Assembly (NCBI GenBank): GCA_900469475.1
Contig: UBXG01000010.1
Coordinates: 299,959 to 363,958 of the forward strand
From: Hyphomicrobiales bacterium
GTDB taxonomy: Bacteria > Pseudomonadota > Alphaproteobacteria > Rhizobiales > Rhizobiaceae
DNA: 64,000 nt
Direction of reading: 5' to 3'
Position 1 is the stretch's first letter, and every line of letters starts with the position of its first letter. The notes below the pieces were generated by a model that worked only from the letters and a program-made list of their open reading frames with translations, was not told the origin of the DNA and searched no databases. Positions 47,282 through 55,651 of this stretch are shown here, piece after piece. A program made the position numbers and the translations under genes.

Positions 47282-47917
47282 ATGTTTGACTATTCGCTTG
47301 CGCACTGGATCGCCTTTCTCACCGCTGCAACCCTCCTCAATCTGTCGCCGGGGCCGGATATCGCTTTCATTCTCGGCCATACGATCAGAAGCGGCATGCG
47401 CTCGGGCTTTGCGGCGCTGTTTGGCATCTGGAGCGGCGCGTGCCTGCATGTGCTGATGGCGGCTGCGGGACTTTCGGCGATCCTTGCTGCCTCCGCGCTG
47501 GCCTTCTCGACGGTCAAATGGGTCGGTGCCGCCTATCTGATCTGGCTCGGCATCCAGGCGCTGCGCTCGAAGGGCGAGGCGGCCTGGATCAAGGAGGCTG
47601 GTAAAGCCTTGTCCTTTGGCCGCATCTATCGGCAGGGCATCATGGTTTCGCTGCTCAATCCGAAGGTCGCGATCTTCTTCCTGGCCTTCCTACCGCAATT
47701 CGTCGTCGAAGGTGCCGGCCCGGTCTGGGCGCAGCTTCTTCTGCATGGCAGCCTCATCATTGTCGTCGCCGCCTTCATCGAGCCGCCGCTCATCCTGCTC
47801 GGCGGCCGTCTGAGCGAGGCGCTTCGGCGCAATCGGAGCCTCGGCCTGTGGCTCGATCGCGGTCTCGGCACGCTGTTCGTCGCCCTTGGCGTCCGGCTGG
47901 CGATCAGCGCCCGCTAA
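47282..47917 (+). CDS. LysE-family amino-acid exporter
   Basis: The 211-residue protein has about six membrane helices and the LysE/RhtB start TLLNLSPGPDIAFILGHTIRSG, then KWVGAAYLIWLGIQALRSK. Substrate unknown (RhtB-like members export homoserine or threonine). It is divergent from radA and convergent with alr, 20 bp from its end. Confidence 0.92.
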   Translation: MFDYSLAHWIAFLTAATLLNLSPGPDIAFILGHTIRSGMRSGFAALFGIWSGACLHVLMAAAGLSAILAASALAFSTVKWVGAAYLIWLGIQALRSKGEAAWIKEAGKALSFGRIYRQGIMVSLLNPKVAIFFLAFLPQFVVEGAGPVWAQLLLHGSLIIVVAAFIEPPLILLGGRLSEALRRNRSLGLWLDRGLGTLFVALGVRLAISAR

Positions 47918-47937
47918 ATATTCTGAGAGTAGCCGGG

Positions 47938-49101
47938 CTATTCCTCGGCCTCTTCCGAGATATACCGGCGCTCGTGCCGCAGCCCCATGCTGCTCAGCAT
48001 CTCGTAGCCGATCGTGCCTGCCGCCCTTGCGGCCTCGTCGACCGAGATGTTGCTGCCGAAAAGCTCGACATAGTCACCGGCTCTAACCAGGTTTTCCGGC
48101 AGGTCGGTGACATCAAAGATGGTCAGGTCCATGGTGATGCGGCCAGCAACGGGCACCTTATGACCGGCGATAAAGCCATGACCGCCTGGGATGCCGGTCT
48201 GGCGCAATGGCACGCCGGCGCTCGACTGACTGCGCATATAGCCGTCGGCGTAACCCGCCGAGACGATCGCCAGCCGGCTGTCGCGGGTCAATTGCAGCGC
48301 ACGGCCATAGCCTACGGTTTCGCCCGATTTGACCGAGCGGGTCTGGATGATCCGAGCCTCCGCCGTTGCCACCGAACGCATCGGATTGGCCACGCCGGGC
48401 ACCGCCTCGCCGCCATAGGTGGCGATGCCTGGACGGGTGAGATCGAAGTGATAGTCGGCGCCGAGAAAGATGCCGGCCGAATTGGCAAGGCTTGCCTCGA
48501 TGCCTTCGAAGGCAGCGCTGACCTTGCGAAAGGCCTCGAGCTGCTGCCTGTTCATCGCATTGGATGGATCGTCGCCGCAGGCGAGATGGCTCATGACAAG
48601 CACCGGCGCAAAGCTTGCCGGGCGGGAGACGTCATCGGCAAGCGCCATCGCATCGTCCATCGGCAGGCCGAGCCGGTTGAAGCCAGTGTCGACCTGCAGC
48701 GCACAGGGATAGTCGCCATAGTCGGATAGAACAGACATCCAGAAGGTCAGTTGCTCCTCCGAAGCGATTACGGGCACGAGATCGTTTTCGAAGAACCGCC
48801 GCTCCATACCCGGCCAGATGCCGCTGAGCACGAAGATGCGGGCCTCGGGGGCATAGAGCCGCAAGGTCGCGCCTTCATCCGCTGTCGCAACGAAGAAATC
48901 GCGCGCGCCGGCGCCATAAAGCGTTTCGCCGACATCCTCGATCCCGAGCCCGTAGGCATCGGCCTTGACCACGGCCGACGTGCGGGCCTTTCCCGAGCGG
49001 CGCGCGAGGTCGCGCCAGTTTTCGACGAGCGCGCCGAGATCCACCGTCAGCCGCAGGCCGGCGGAAGCGAAAGCATCGTCGTCATTGAAATTATCTGTCA
49101 T
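47938..49101 (-). CDS. alr: Alanine racemase
   Basis: Alr supplies D-alanine for peptidoglycan. The 387-residue protein has PLP lysine Lys46 (SAVVKADAYGLG), the PLP cradle including LTRPGIATYGG, and the second-base Tyr in GETVGYGRALQ. Met 49101 is chosen; the 41-residue upstream extension is not enzyme-like. In many rhizobia dnaB lies just upstream of alr; here 5 kb intervene. Confidence 0.95.
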   Translation of the reverse strand: MTDNFNDDDAFASAGLRLTVDLGALVENWRDLARRSGKARTSAVVKADAYGLGIEDVGETLYGAGARDFFVATADEGATLRLYAPEARIFVLSGIWPGMERRFFENDLVPVIASEEQLTFWMSVLSDYGDYPCALQVDTGFNRLGLPMDDAMALADDVSRPASFAPVLVMSHLACGDDPSNAMNRQQLEAFRKVSAAFEGIEASLANSAGIFLGADYHFDLTRPGIATYGGEAVPGVANPMRSVATAEARIIQTRSVKSGETVGYGRALQLTRDSRLAIVSAGYADGYMRSQSSAGVPLRQTGIPGGHGFIAGHKVPVAGRITMDLTIFDVTDLPENLVRAGDYVELFGSNISVDEAARAAGTIGYEMLSSMGLRHERRYISEEAEE

Positions 49102-49421
49102 GGGGCGCCCTAAATAAGGAAGTGGCCGGAGGTGATTTGGCTTGAGCCAGGATACCGGTCGTCGATGAAAAGAAAAAGTGCTGCGAGGGATGTATGCAGA
49201 ATTAGGCAAAAACTGCCGCCACATGTCTGACGACAGCTTCCGGCTTAGCGCCTGAAACCACCGGCTGCTTCGAGGCTCGAATTAGCTGAAGAACAAACCT
49301 TCATACACGCAGCTCGCATTATCTTGAAAGTAGGCAGTCGTAGGCTTTAGTTTCCGGGATGATGGCTATTTCGGAATAGCGGCAACGGACAGTACCCCGC
49401 CGGCAATCGCCGGAATAGGAC
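49102..49421. other. Gap at the left edge of the accessory block
   Basis: 320 bp with no gene. It holds two small hairpins: GCTATT-TCGG-AATAGC (49365-49380) and a CCGGC/GCCGG stem near 49399-49412, just past the GFA stop, which may end that transcript. The first part must contain the alr promoter. Confidence 0.4.
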
Positions 49422-49922
49422 TCAGTCGTCACGCCATCTCACCGGCCATGAGGCGGTATCGCGATCAGGATGCTGGTTGTTGCTCGTCTTGATCGCCGCA
49501 GCCCAATCGGCGCCGTTATTTTCGGTCGCACCGGTATTTTCTATGCCCGTGATCGTATTGAACCAGGCCACCATGTTCTCGGTGCAGGTGTTGGCATGTG
49601 GCGGGAAGGCGTGCGGATCGTCCAGCGAACCGATCATCAGGTTGGTGCGGCCGTTTTCGAGGTGATGGAAAAACAATGGCGTGCCGCAATTGGCACAGAA
49701 GCCGCGCTCGACAAGCTCCGAGCTCTTCCAGACGCTCGGCTTGCCGCGTGTCCAGGTGAGCGCATCATTAGGCGCGGCGACGAGCGCGGCAAAGATGTTG
49801 CCAGAGGCTTTCTGGCACATGCGGCAGTGGCAGAGATGCGAATTATCGAGCATAGCGCTTGCGTGGTAGCGCACAGCACCACACTGGCAGCCGCCGCTTA
49901 TCTTCATCTCGATGCGCTTCAA
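49422..49922 (-). CDS. GFA-family protein (third copy)
   Basis: The protein has ISGGCQCGAVRY, CHCRMCQKASG and RGFCANCGTPLFF, so all cysteine ligands are present. Its C-terminal third differs from the tandem pair at 40 kb (ADWAAAIKTSNNQHPDRDTASWP). A TTG at 49922 has a perfect GGAGGAG site 6-7 bases upstream and gives 166 residues; an ATG 15 bases later lacks a site. I chose TTG. The gene is first in the accessory block between alr and dnaB. Confidence 0.85.
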   Translation of the reverse strand: MKRIEMKISGGCQCGAVRYHASAMLDNSHLCHCRMCQKASGNIFAALVAAPNDALTWTRGKPSVWKSSELVERGFCANCGTPLFFHHLENGRTNLMIGSLDDPHAFPPHANTCTENMVAWFNTITGIENTGATENNGADWAAAIKTSNNQHPDRDTASWPVRWRDD

Positions 49923-50145
49923 TTTTTCTCCTCCTTCAAGGGCGGGTTTGGGCTTAATGCTTTTTAGGTTTTCATCTTTTGATCGTCCAGCAGAACGACG
50001 GATCCGATCACGCCTTCAGATGTCTGCCTATGACTTTCGCTTCGGCCACCGGTTATAGGCGGCGGCCGAAGTTCGCAGAGACTGTTTGGATGGCCTCGCA
50101 GCAGCGAAGTTCTGGTGCGCGTGCTGGTAGGCCAGAGGCAGGCGG

Positions 50146-50787
50146 CTAGCGTTGGAAGGTGAGATGGATAGTGCCGCTCGGTGCGGTTTCTGATTTGACC
50201 GCATAGCCAGCTTCCAGGCCGCGCAGATCGTCCCACAGGCGTATGCCTCGTCCAAGCAGAATCGGCGTGATCGCGACATGAAGACGATCGACAAGGCCCG
50301 CCTTCAGAAAGTCGCGAACGACCGTAGGGCCACCGCCGATCCTTACGTCTTTACCGTCCGCCGCCTCGACGGCTTGCTGGAGCACATCGGTCGGCGCCGC
50401 GCTGAGGAAATGGAAGACGGTGCCGCCAGCCATCTCCAGGGAAGGTCTGGGAGTATGAGTGAGGACGAAGACTGGGACGCGGAAGGGCGGTTCTTCGCCC
50501 CACCAGCCCTGCCAATTCGGGTCGTCGGGGAAGTTGTGCAGCCCGAACATGCCGGCGCCCATGATCTCGGCACCCACGTTCTCGAAGTATTCTCTGGCGT
50601 AATTATCGTCGACACCTGTGGTTCCGGTTCCGCTGGTATCCTTGAGGACGCGCTCGTGAAACGTTCGCGTTGCAACATATGCGCCGACGAGACGCGGCCA
50701 ATCCTCGCCAAACGGGGTTTCGGGTGTCTGATCCGTCGTCGTTGCGAATCCGTCGAGCGAGATCATGAGATCGACACGTATTGCCAC
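50146..50787 (-). CDS. RibD C-terminal/dihydrofolate-reductase-like protein
   Basis: The protein has the RibD_C fold features: VDLMISLDGFATT at the start, MGAGMFGLHNFP in the middle and RIGGGPTVVRDFLKAGLVDRLHV followed by PILLGRGIRLW. Such stand-alone proteins are NADPH-dependent reductases of unknown substrate. GTG 50787 with AAGGAGAG upstream gives 213 residues; an ATG 30 bases earlier has no site. It is divergent from the arsR-SRPBCC pair across a 148-bp control region. Confidence 0.85.
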   Translation of the reverse strand: MAIRVDLMISLDGFATTTDQTPETPFGEDWPRLVGAYVATRTFHERVLKDTSGTGTTGVDDNYAREYFENVGAEIMGAGMFGLHNFPDDPNWQGWWGEEPPFRVPVFVLTHTPRPSLEMAGGTVFHFLSAAPTDVLQQAVEAADGKDVRIGGGPTVVRDFLKAGLVDRLHVAITPILLGRGIRLWDDLRGLEAGYAVKSETAPSGTIHLTFQR

Positions 50788-50847
50788 TGGAGCTCTCCTT
50801 GCGAATGGTTGCACCATAGCTGCTCCAGCTGTCCGGAGCTCAATACT

Positions 50848-50861
50848 AAGGTAAGTGCCTT
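50848..50861. promoter_or_regulatory. Candidate ArsR operator, site 1
   Basis: AAGGTAAGTGCCTT, a near-palindrome with AAGG/CCTT arms. It is a close copy of site 2, 33 bp away, and overlaps the first two bases of the predicted -10 of the RibD-like gene. Confidence 0.55.
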
Positions 50862-50887
50862 TATATAAGACGCGGACACTAAGGCAA
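50860..50887 (-). promoter_or_regulatory. Predicted promoter of the RibD-like gene
   Basis: On the minus strand TTGCCT (50887-50882) and TATAAA (50865-50860) are 16 bp apart. Both boxes coincide with the two repeated operator-like sites. Confidence 0.5.
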
Positions 50888-50894
50888 GTACCTT
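50881..50894. promoter_or_regulatory. Candidate ArsR operator, site 2
   Basis: AAGGCAAGTACCTT, two differences from site 1; ACTAAGG precedes both (50845 and 50878). The 33-bp spacing is about three helical turns, placing both on one face of the DNA. Confidence 0.55.
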
Positions 50895-50935
50895 ATTGTT
50901 GTTGACTAAAGGTTGAAGACGTTTTACCGAGTCAT

Positions 50936-51271
50936 ATGCCTTACCATTCGACGCCCCTCGATCTTGCCTTTCATGCTCTCAGCGACCCGACCCGCCGCGC
51001 GGTGGTATCGCGGCTGGCTGAGGGCGAGGTGCCGGTCAGCATCCTTGCCGAACCTTTCGACATGGCGCTGCCCTCCTTCGCCCAGCATCTCAAGGTGCTG
51101 GAGGATTGTGGACTGATCGCTAGCGAGAAGCGGGGGCGCAGCCGCTGGTGCCGACTGGTGCAGGCGCGCTTCGACGAGGCTGCGGACTGGATGGAGGCAG
51201 AGCGCAGGCGCTGGACCGAACGATTGGATCGCCTGGAAGTCTACTTGGACAAGAAGGAAGAGGATGATTGA
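50936..51271 (+). CDS. ArsR-family transcriptional regulator
   Basis: The 111-residue winged-helix protein starts LAFHALSDPTRRAVVSRLAEG and has the recognition segment MALPSFAQHLKVLEDCGLI. The ELCVCDL metal site of ArsR/SmtB is absent and only two cysteines are present, so a metal effector is unlikely. It overlaps the SRPBCC gene by 8 bases. ArsR-SRPBCC pairs are common; the SRPBCC partner may sense or bind the same hydrophobic ligand. It probably represses the divergent gene and itself. Confidence 0.9.
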   Translation: MPYHSTPLDLAFHALSDPTRRAVVSRLAEGEVPVSILAEPFDMALPSFAQHLKVLEDCGLIASEKRGRSRWCRLVQARFDEAADWMEAERRRWTERLDRLEVYLDKKEEDD

Positions 51272-51755
51272 GAACATGGCAAACCCGTTCGACACTTGGG
51301 CGCTCGATAGGGAAATCGTGCTGGTGAAACTGCTGAATCATCCGCGCGACAAGGTCTTTGCCGCGTGGATGGACCCCAAGGCCCTCGCCGAATGGTACGG
51401 TCCGGCCGGATTTGAAATTGAGAACCACGAAGCCGACATCCGCGAGGGCGGGATCTGGCGGTTCGACATGGTGGGCGTGTTCGAGGGCCGGAAGCAGCGC
51501 TTTGCGAACCTCATGCGCTTTCTTGAGATCGTCCCGAACGAGCGGATTGTGATGGACCATGGCACGCCGGAGCCCAATGACCCCGATCGTTTCCGCGTCA
51601 CAGTGACCTTCGATGAGCAAGCCGACGGCAAGACGGTTCTTACCCTGCGCCAACTCCACCCCAGCCCCGAGCGGCGCCGGTTCGTCATCGGCTTCGGCGC
51701 GGTCGAATACGGGCTACAGACGCTGGATGGCCTCGCAGCATGGTTGGACGGCTGA
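51264..51755 (+). CDS. SRPBCC (AHSA1-like) domain protein
   Basis: The 163-residue protein is a single START/Bet v1-like domain (VKLLNHPRDKVFAAWMDPKALAEWYGPAGFEI, then GGIWRFDMVG and VTVTFDEQADGKTVLTLRQL). Such proteins hold a hydrophobic ligand in a deep cavity. ATG 51264 lies inside the arsR end; a second ATG at 51276 is possible. Function and ligand unknown. Confidence 0.88.
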   Translation: MIENMANPFDTWALDREIVLVKLLNHPRDKVFAAWMDPKALAEWYGPAGFEIENHEADIREGGIWRFDMVGVFEGRKQRFANLMRFLEIVPNERIVMDHGTPEPNDPDRFRVTVTFDEQADGKTVLTLRQLHPSPERRRFVIGFGAVEYGLQTLDGLAAWLDG

Positions 51756-52031
51756 CGTGTGATCCATCAAAGCAGAGGGGTCTCTCTACGCAAATCTTCA
51801 CCGCCCATGCTTGCGCCGGTTTCGGCGAGCGCGTCGAGATCAGGTCGCGAAAGTGAAGGCATCGTCGCCTCAGGAGGGGAGGGAAAATCTGTCATGGATC
51901 GCCGCGATGAGAAGCAAGTTGTAGAGAGGATTGTGGCAAGGAGAAAGCGCGGAAAGGCTGGATACCAGCCTTTCTCATATGCGATCACTTTTGTTCAAGA
52001 CGCACGGCAGCCGGCTCGATAATGTGCTGAT

Positions 52032-52889
52032 ATGCAGAACGTTTCGCAGAAAGAGGCGGCTGACGCCATGCCGCTTGCCAAGGTGGAATCGACCCGCTTC
52101 TGGCGGGACGGTCGCTTTCGCGGCATGGAATGCCTGAGCGCAAGCTTCGTGACGCATGAATATGCGCCGCATGCGCACGACACCTTCAGTATCGGGACGA
52201 TTGAAAGAGGCAGCCAGATCACCACGCTGCTCGGCAGTCGGGAAGAAGCCGGACCGGGCGACCTCTATATGATCAATCCTGGAGTAGTGCATGACGGCGC
52301 TCCGGGTGGCGAAGGCTATCGCTACCGCATGATCTACCCGGACGCGAAGCTCTTCGTCGACATTCTGGAAGACGTCACGGGCAAAGCCTTCAACGCGACG
52401 CCATCTTTCGCCAGTTCGTTGTTGCGCGATCCGCAGCTTGCCGACGCCTTCCACAAGGCGCATCGCACACTCGAGAGCGGCGCCGGCGCGCTGGAATCCG
52501 ATGAAGGCATGTTCTCGGTGCTGGCGGCGCTCTTTGCGCGCTACGGCAGCACTATCATCCTTCCCGTCGATACGAAGGAGCGTAGCGCCGTCGCGCGCGC
52601 CCGCGACTACCTCAGTGAGAATTTCGACAGCGATATCGGATTGGAGGAGCTGGCCAAGGTCGCGGGGCTGAGCCGCGCGCACCTGATCCGCGCTTTCCGC
52701 CGGGAATATCATATTACACCCCATGCCTTTCTGACCGATCGGCGCGTCATCGTTGCCCGCCGATTGCTCAGGGAAGGCCGCATGCCGGCCGATGTCGCCA
52801 TGGAATGCGGTTTCGCCGATCAGGCGCATTTCACGCGCCACTTCAAATCGCGCACCGGCGTCACCCCCGGTCAATTCCGCGTCGGCTAG
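52032..52889 (+). CDS. AraC-family transcriptional activator
   Basis: The 285-residue protein has a cupin-like sensor domain (about 20-170, with HEYAPHAHDTFSIGTIERGS and GDLYMINPGVVHDG) and two HTH motifs (about 185-283, LEELAKVAGLSRAHLIRAFR and PADVAMECGFADQAHFTRHF). It precedes azlC by 194 bp in the same direction, a pairing common in rhizobia, and likely controls azlCD. The 275 bp before it hold no accepted gene. Confidence 0.92.
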   Translation: MQNVSQKEAADAMPLAKVESTRFWRDGRFRGMECLSASFVTHEYAPHAHDTFSIGTIERGSQITTLLGSREEAGPGDLYMINPGVVHDGAPGGEGYRYRMIYPDAKLFVDILEDVTGKAFNATPSFASSLLRDPQLADAFHKAHRTLESGAGALESDEGMFSVLAALFARYGSTIILPVDTKERSAVARARDYLSENFDSDIGLEELAKVAGLSRAHLIRAFRREYHITPHAFLTDRRVIVARRLLREGRMPADVAMECGFADQAHFTRHFKSRTGVTPGQFRVG

Positions 52890-52961
52890 AGCATTCCCAG
52901 GAAAAGTGCGCAGCGGTTTTCCATCCGGAATGCGCTGGGAAATAAGAACATGGAGCATTTT
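52886..52961. repeat. Intergenic hairpin repeat, copy B
   Basis: Starts in the AraC stop codon. Outer stem GCATTCC (52891-52897) pairs with GGAATGC (52927-52933); inner stem GAAAA (52901-52905) pairs with TTTTC (52917-52921). Spacing is identical to copy A at 28727. Confidence 0.75.
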
Positions 52962-53083
52962 CGCTTTTCCGCGAATAGTGAAAACGCTTTGCTGATTCTG
53001 GAAGGAGCTCTAGTCACTTTCGTTCAATACAGCGCCAGATGCCGTCGGCTACCTCTTCGTCATTGTGGAAGTGGAGGTTGCCA

Positions 53084-53788
53084 ATGTTGCAGCAAAGCCG
53101 GCCGGCCGGCGAATTCAAAGCCGGGATGCGTGCCATTTTTCCGCTGATCGTCGCCGTCCTGCCGATCGGCCTCGTGTTCGGCGCGGTTTCGGCGACCAAG
53201 GGGCTTTCGCCGCTGGAGACCACACTGATGAGCGCGCTCGTCTTCGCGGGCGGCTCGCAATTCGTGGCGATGGATATCTGGACACATCCCGCAAGCTGGA
53301 TTGGCGCCGGCTTCGCGGCCCTGCTCGTCAATGTCAGGCACTTACTGATGAGCGCTTCGATCGGCACGAAGATGCAGTCTTTCTCCGGCATCAAACGTTA
53401 CATCGCCATGCTGTTTCTCGCCGATGAGATTTGGGCCATGGCGGAATTCCGCGCCGGCACGTTGCGGCTCACACCCGCTTGGTATGCGGGCATCGTCACG
53501 CCCTTCTACTTGGCTTGGGTCGGCTCGTCGCTTGCGGGTGCTCTGCTTGGCGCCTTTCTCGGCGATCCCGCCGTCATTGGTCTCGACTTCGCCTTTCCCG
53601 CTGTCTTCATCGTGCTGGTCATGGGCTTTTGGAAAGGACCGGAAACCGGCGCGGTGCTTGCCGCAAGCGGAATTGCAGCCGTTGTTGTCCACCAGTTCGT
53701 GCCCGGTGTCTGGCATATTGCAGCCGGTGCGCTGGCGGGGCTGGCAATGGCTTTCTGGAAAGGCAGGGCGCGGGAGCAGGCGGCATGA
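53084..53788 (+). CDS. azlC: AzlC-family branched-chain amino-acid exporter, large subunit
   Basis: The 234-residue protein has seven or so membrane helices and the AzlC motifs GLSPLETTLMSALVFAGGSQFVAMD and LLVNVRHLLMSASI. Together with AzlD (BrnF/BrnE type) it exports branched-chain amino acids or analogues. GGAGG lies 6 bases before ATG 53084. Its stop overlaps the azlD start (ATGA). Confidence 0.92.
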   Translation: MLQQSRPAGEFKAGMRAIFPLIVAVLPIGLVFGAVSATKGLSPLETTLMSALVFAGGSQFVAMDIWTHPASWIGAGFAALLVNVRHLLMSASIGTKMQSFSGIKRYIAMLFLADEIWAMAEFRAGTLRLTPAWYAGIVTPFYLAWVGSSLAGALLGAFLGDPAVIGLDFAFPAVFIVLVMGFWKGPETGAVLAASGIAAVVVHQFVPGVWHIAAGALAGLAMAFWKGRAREQAA

Positions 53789-54087
53789 CGCTTGATCTCA
53801 GCACACTGCTCGCCATCCTCGCCATGGCTGCCGCAACGATCTTCACCCGTGTTGGCGGTCTTGTCTTGATTCGCTACGTGAAGATCGACGAGCGCCGGCG
53901 AACCGCAATCGAAGCTATTCCACCGGCCGTGCTGATGGCCGTCATTGCTCCGACGGCTTTTGCTACCGGCTGGGCGGAGGCGCTGGCCTGCGCGGCCACC
54001 GCAATCGTCTCACGCCGCTTGCCGATGCTGGCAAGCGTTGTTGTTGGTGTCGCGACGGTGGCTTTGCTGCGAGCTGCGGGACTGTGA
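53785..54087 (+). CDS. azlD: AzlD-family exporter, small subunit
   Basis: The 100-residue protein has about four hydrophobic helices and the AzlD features TIFTRVGGLVLIRYV and AIPPAVLMAVIAPTAF. It is translationally coupled to azlC by the 4-base overlap. Confidence 0.9.
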   Translation: MTLDLSTLLAILAMAAATIFTRVGGLVLIRYVKIDERRRTAIEAIPPAVLMAVIAPTAFATGWAEALACAATAIVSRRLPMLASVVVGVATVALLRAAGL

Positions 54088-54134
54088 AGCGTCTCCGGGA
54101 AAAGTGCGAAGCGTTTCTCCGTCCCAGCGGAACA
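54088..54134. repeat. Intergenic hairpin repeat, degenerate copy C
   Basis: Begins right after the azlD stop. It shares the core GAAAAGTGCGAAGCG (54099-54113) with the other copies, but the outer stem is only partly conserved. Confidence 0.5.
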
Positions 54135-54154
54135 TTGACGCGTCAAGCTTCGTG

Positions 54155-55651
54155 TCAATGTTCCTCATACTGCGTGAAAGATGGGTCGGCGAGATCGGCA
54201 AAGCGGGTGAATTCCGACTGGAAGGCCAGCTTCACCGTGCCTGTCGGTCCGTGGCGCTGCTTGGCGATGATGACGTCGGCCGTGCCTTTGACGCGGTCGA
54301 ACAGGGCTTCCCATTCCCCATATTTCGGGTCGTTCGGATCGCGCGGCTCCTGGTTCTTAACGTAATATTCCTCGCGGAACACGAAGAGTACTACGTCGGC
54401 GTCCTGCTCGATCGAACCGGATTCACGCAGGTCGGAAAGCTGAGGCCGCTTGTCGTCGCGGCTTTCGACCGCACGCGAGAGCTGGGAGAGCGCGATGATC
54501 GGCACGTTCAATTCTTTGCCGAGCGCCTTCAGGCCGGTGGTGATCTGGGTGATTTCCTGAACACGGTTCTCGTTCGATTTGCCGGAGCCGGTCATCAGCT
54601 GCACGTAGTCGACCACCAGGACGTCGAGGCCGCGCTGGCGTTTCAGGCGTCGGGCACGCGCGGAAAGCTGGGCGATGGAGATGCCGCCGGTCTGGTCGAT
54701 ATAGAGCGGCACCTTCTGCATCATCATAGAGCAGGCGACGAGCTTTTCGAAATCGGCGTCATTGATATCGCCGCGTCGGATCTTCGACGAGGAGACTTCC
54801 GTCTGCTCGGAGATGATACGCGTGGCGAGCTGTTCGGACGACATTTCCAGCGAGTAGAAGCCGACGACGCCGCCGTTCTTCGCCTTCATCGAGCCATCCG
54901 CTTGGACTTCGCCCTCGTAAGCGGCGGCGATATTGTAGGCGATGTTGGTCGCAAGCGAGGTCTTACCCATGCCGGGGCGACCGGCAAGGACGATCAAGTC
55001 GGAGCGCTGCAGGCCGCCCATCTTGCTATCAAGCGAGTGGATGCCCGTGGAGATGCCGGAGAGGCCGCCGTCACGCTCCTTGGCGACGGCCGCCATGTCG
55101 ATTGCGAGCGCCACGGCATCGTTGAAGGACTGGAAACCGCCGTCGTAGCGGCCATTCTCGGCAAGCTCGAACAGCCGGCGCTCCGTATCCTCGATCTGCG
55201 TCTGCGGAGGCATGTCGAGCGGTGCGTCATAGGCGATGTTGACCATGTCCTCGCCGATGGTGATCAGCGCGCGGCGCAGCGCCAGATCGTAGATGGCGCG
55301 CCCATAGTCTTCCGCATTGATGATCGACACGGCTTCGACGGCAAGCCGCGCTAGATATTGCGCAACCGTCATGTCGCCGACCTTCTCGTCCGCCGGCACG
55401 AAACTCTTGATCGTGACGGGGTTGGCGGTCTTGCCCATGCGGATGATATCGCCGGCGACCTCGAAGATCTTGCGGTGCAGCGGTTCGTAAAGATGAATCG
55501 GCTTCAGGAAGTCGGAGACGCGGTAATAGGCATCGTTATTGACGAGAATGGCGCCGAGCAGAGCCTGTTCCGCCTCAATGTTATTGGGCGCTTCGCGATA
55601 ATGCTGGTCGGCGGGAGCAATGGCGGCGAGCTTGCGCGCAGCTTCGTTCAT
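54155..55651 (-). CDS. dnaB: Replicative DNA helicase
   Basis: DnaB unwinds DNA at the replication fork as a hexamer. The 498-residue protein has an N-terminal DnaG-interaction domain (PNNIEAEQALLGAILVNN), a linker helix and the RecA-like motor with GRPGMGKTS, EMSSEQLA, VDYVQLM and the late SQLSRAVESR. Met 55651 is chosen over one 15 bases earlier. azlD is convergent. Confidence 0.97.
   Translation of the reverse strand: MNEAARKLAAIAPADQHYREAPNNIEAEQALLGAILVNNDAYYRVSDFLKPIHLYEPLHRKIFEVAGDIIRMGKTANPVTIKSFVPADEKVGDMTVAQYLARLAVEAVSIINAEDYGRAIYDLALRRALITIGEDMVNIAYDAPLDMPPQTQIEDTERRLFELAENGRYDGGFQSFNDAVALAIDMAAVAKERDGGLSGISTGIHSLDSKMGGLQRSDLIVLAGRPGMGKTSLATNIAYNIAAAYEGEVQADGSMKAKNGGVVGFYSLEMSSEQLATRIISEQTEVSSSKIRRGDINDADFEKLVACSMMMQKVPLYIDQTGGISIAQLSARARRLKRQRGLDVLVVDYVQLMTGSGKSNENRVQEITQITTGLKALGKELNVPIIALSQLSRAVESRDDKRPQLSDLRESGSIEQDADVVLFVFREEYYVKNQEPRDPNDPKYGEWEALFDRVKGTADVIIAKQRHGPTGTVKLAFQSEFTRFADLADPSFTQYEEH

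Noticed and set aside
49964..50294. Minus-strand frames of about 90 codons between the third GFA gene and the RibD-like gene
   Set aside because: Arg/Ser-rich shadow composition, overlap with the real gene, no start signals.
50900..50932. TTGACT...TACCGA as the arsR promoter
   Set aside because: The -10 match is poor and the start point would fall on the ATG; a leaderless message is possible but not supported enough to list.
51756..52031. Overlapping frames of 73 and 87 codons before the AraC gene
   Set aside because: They overlap on opposite strands, start with GTG or lack a ribosome-binding site, and show no family pattern. Could be remnants but cannot be supported.
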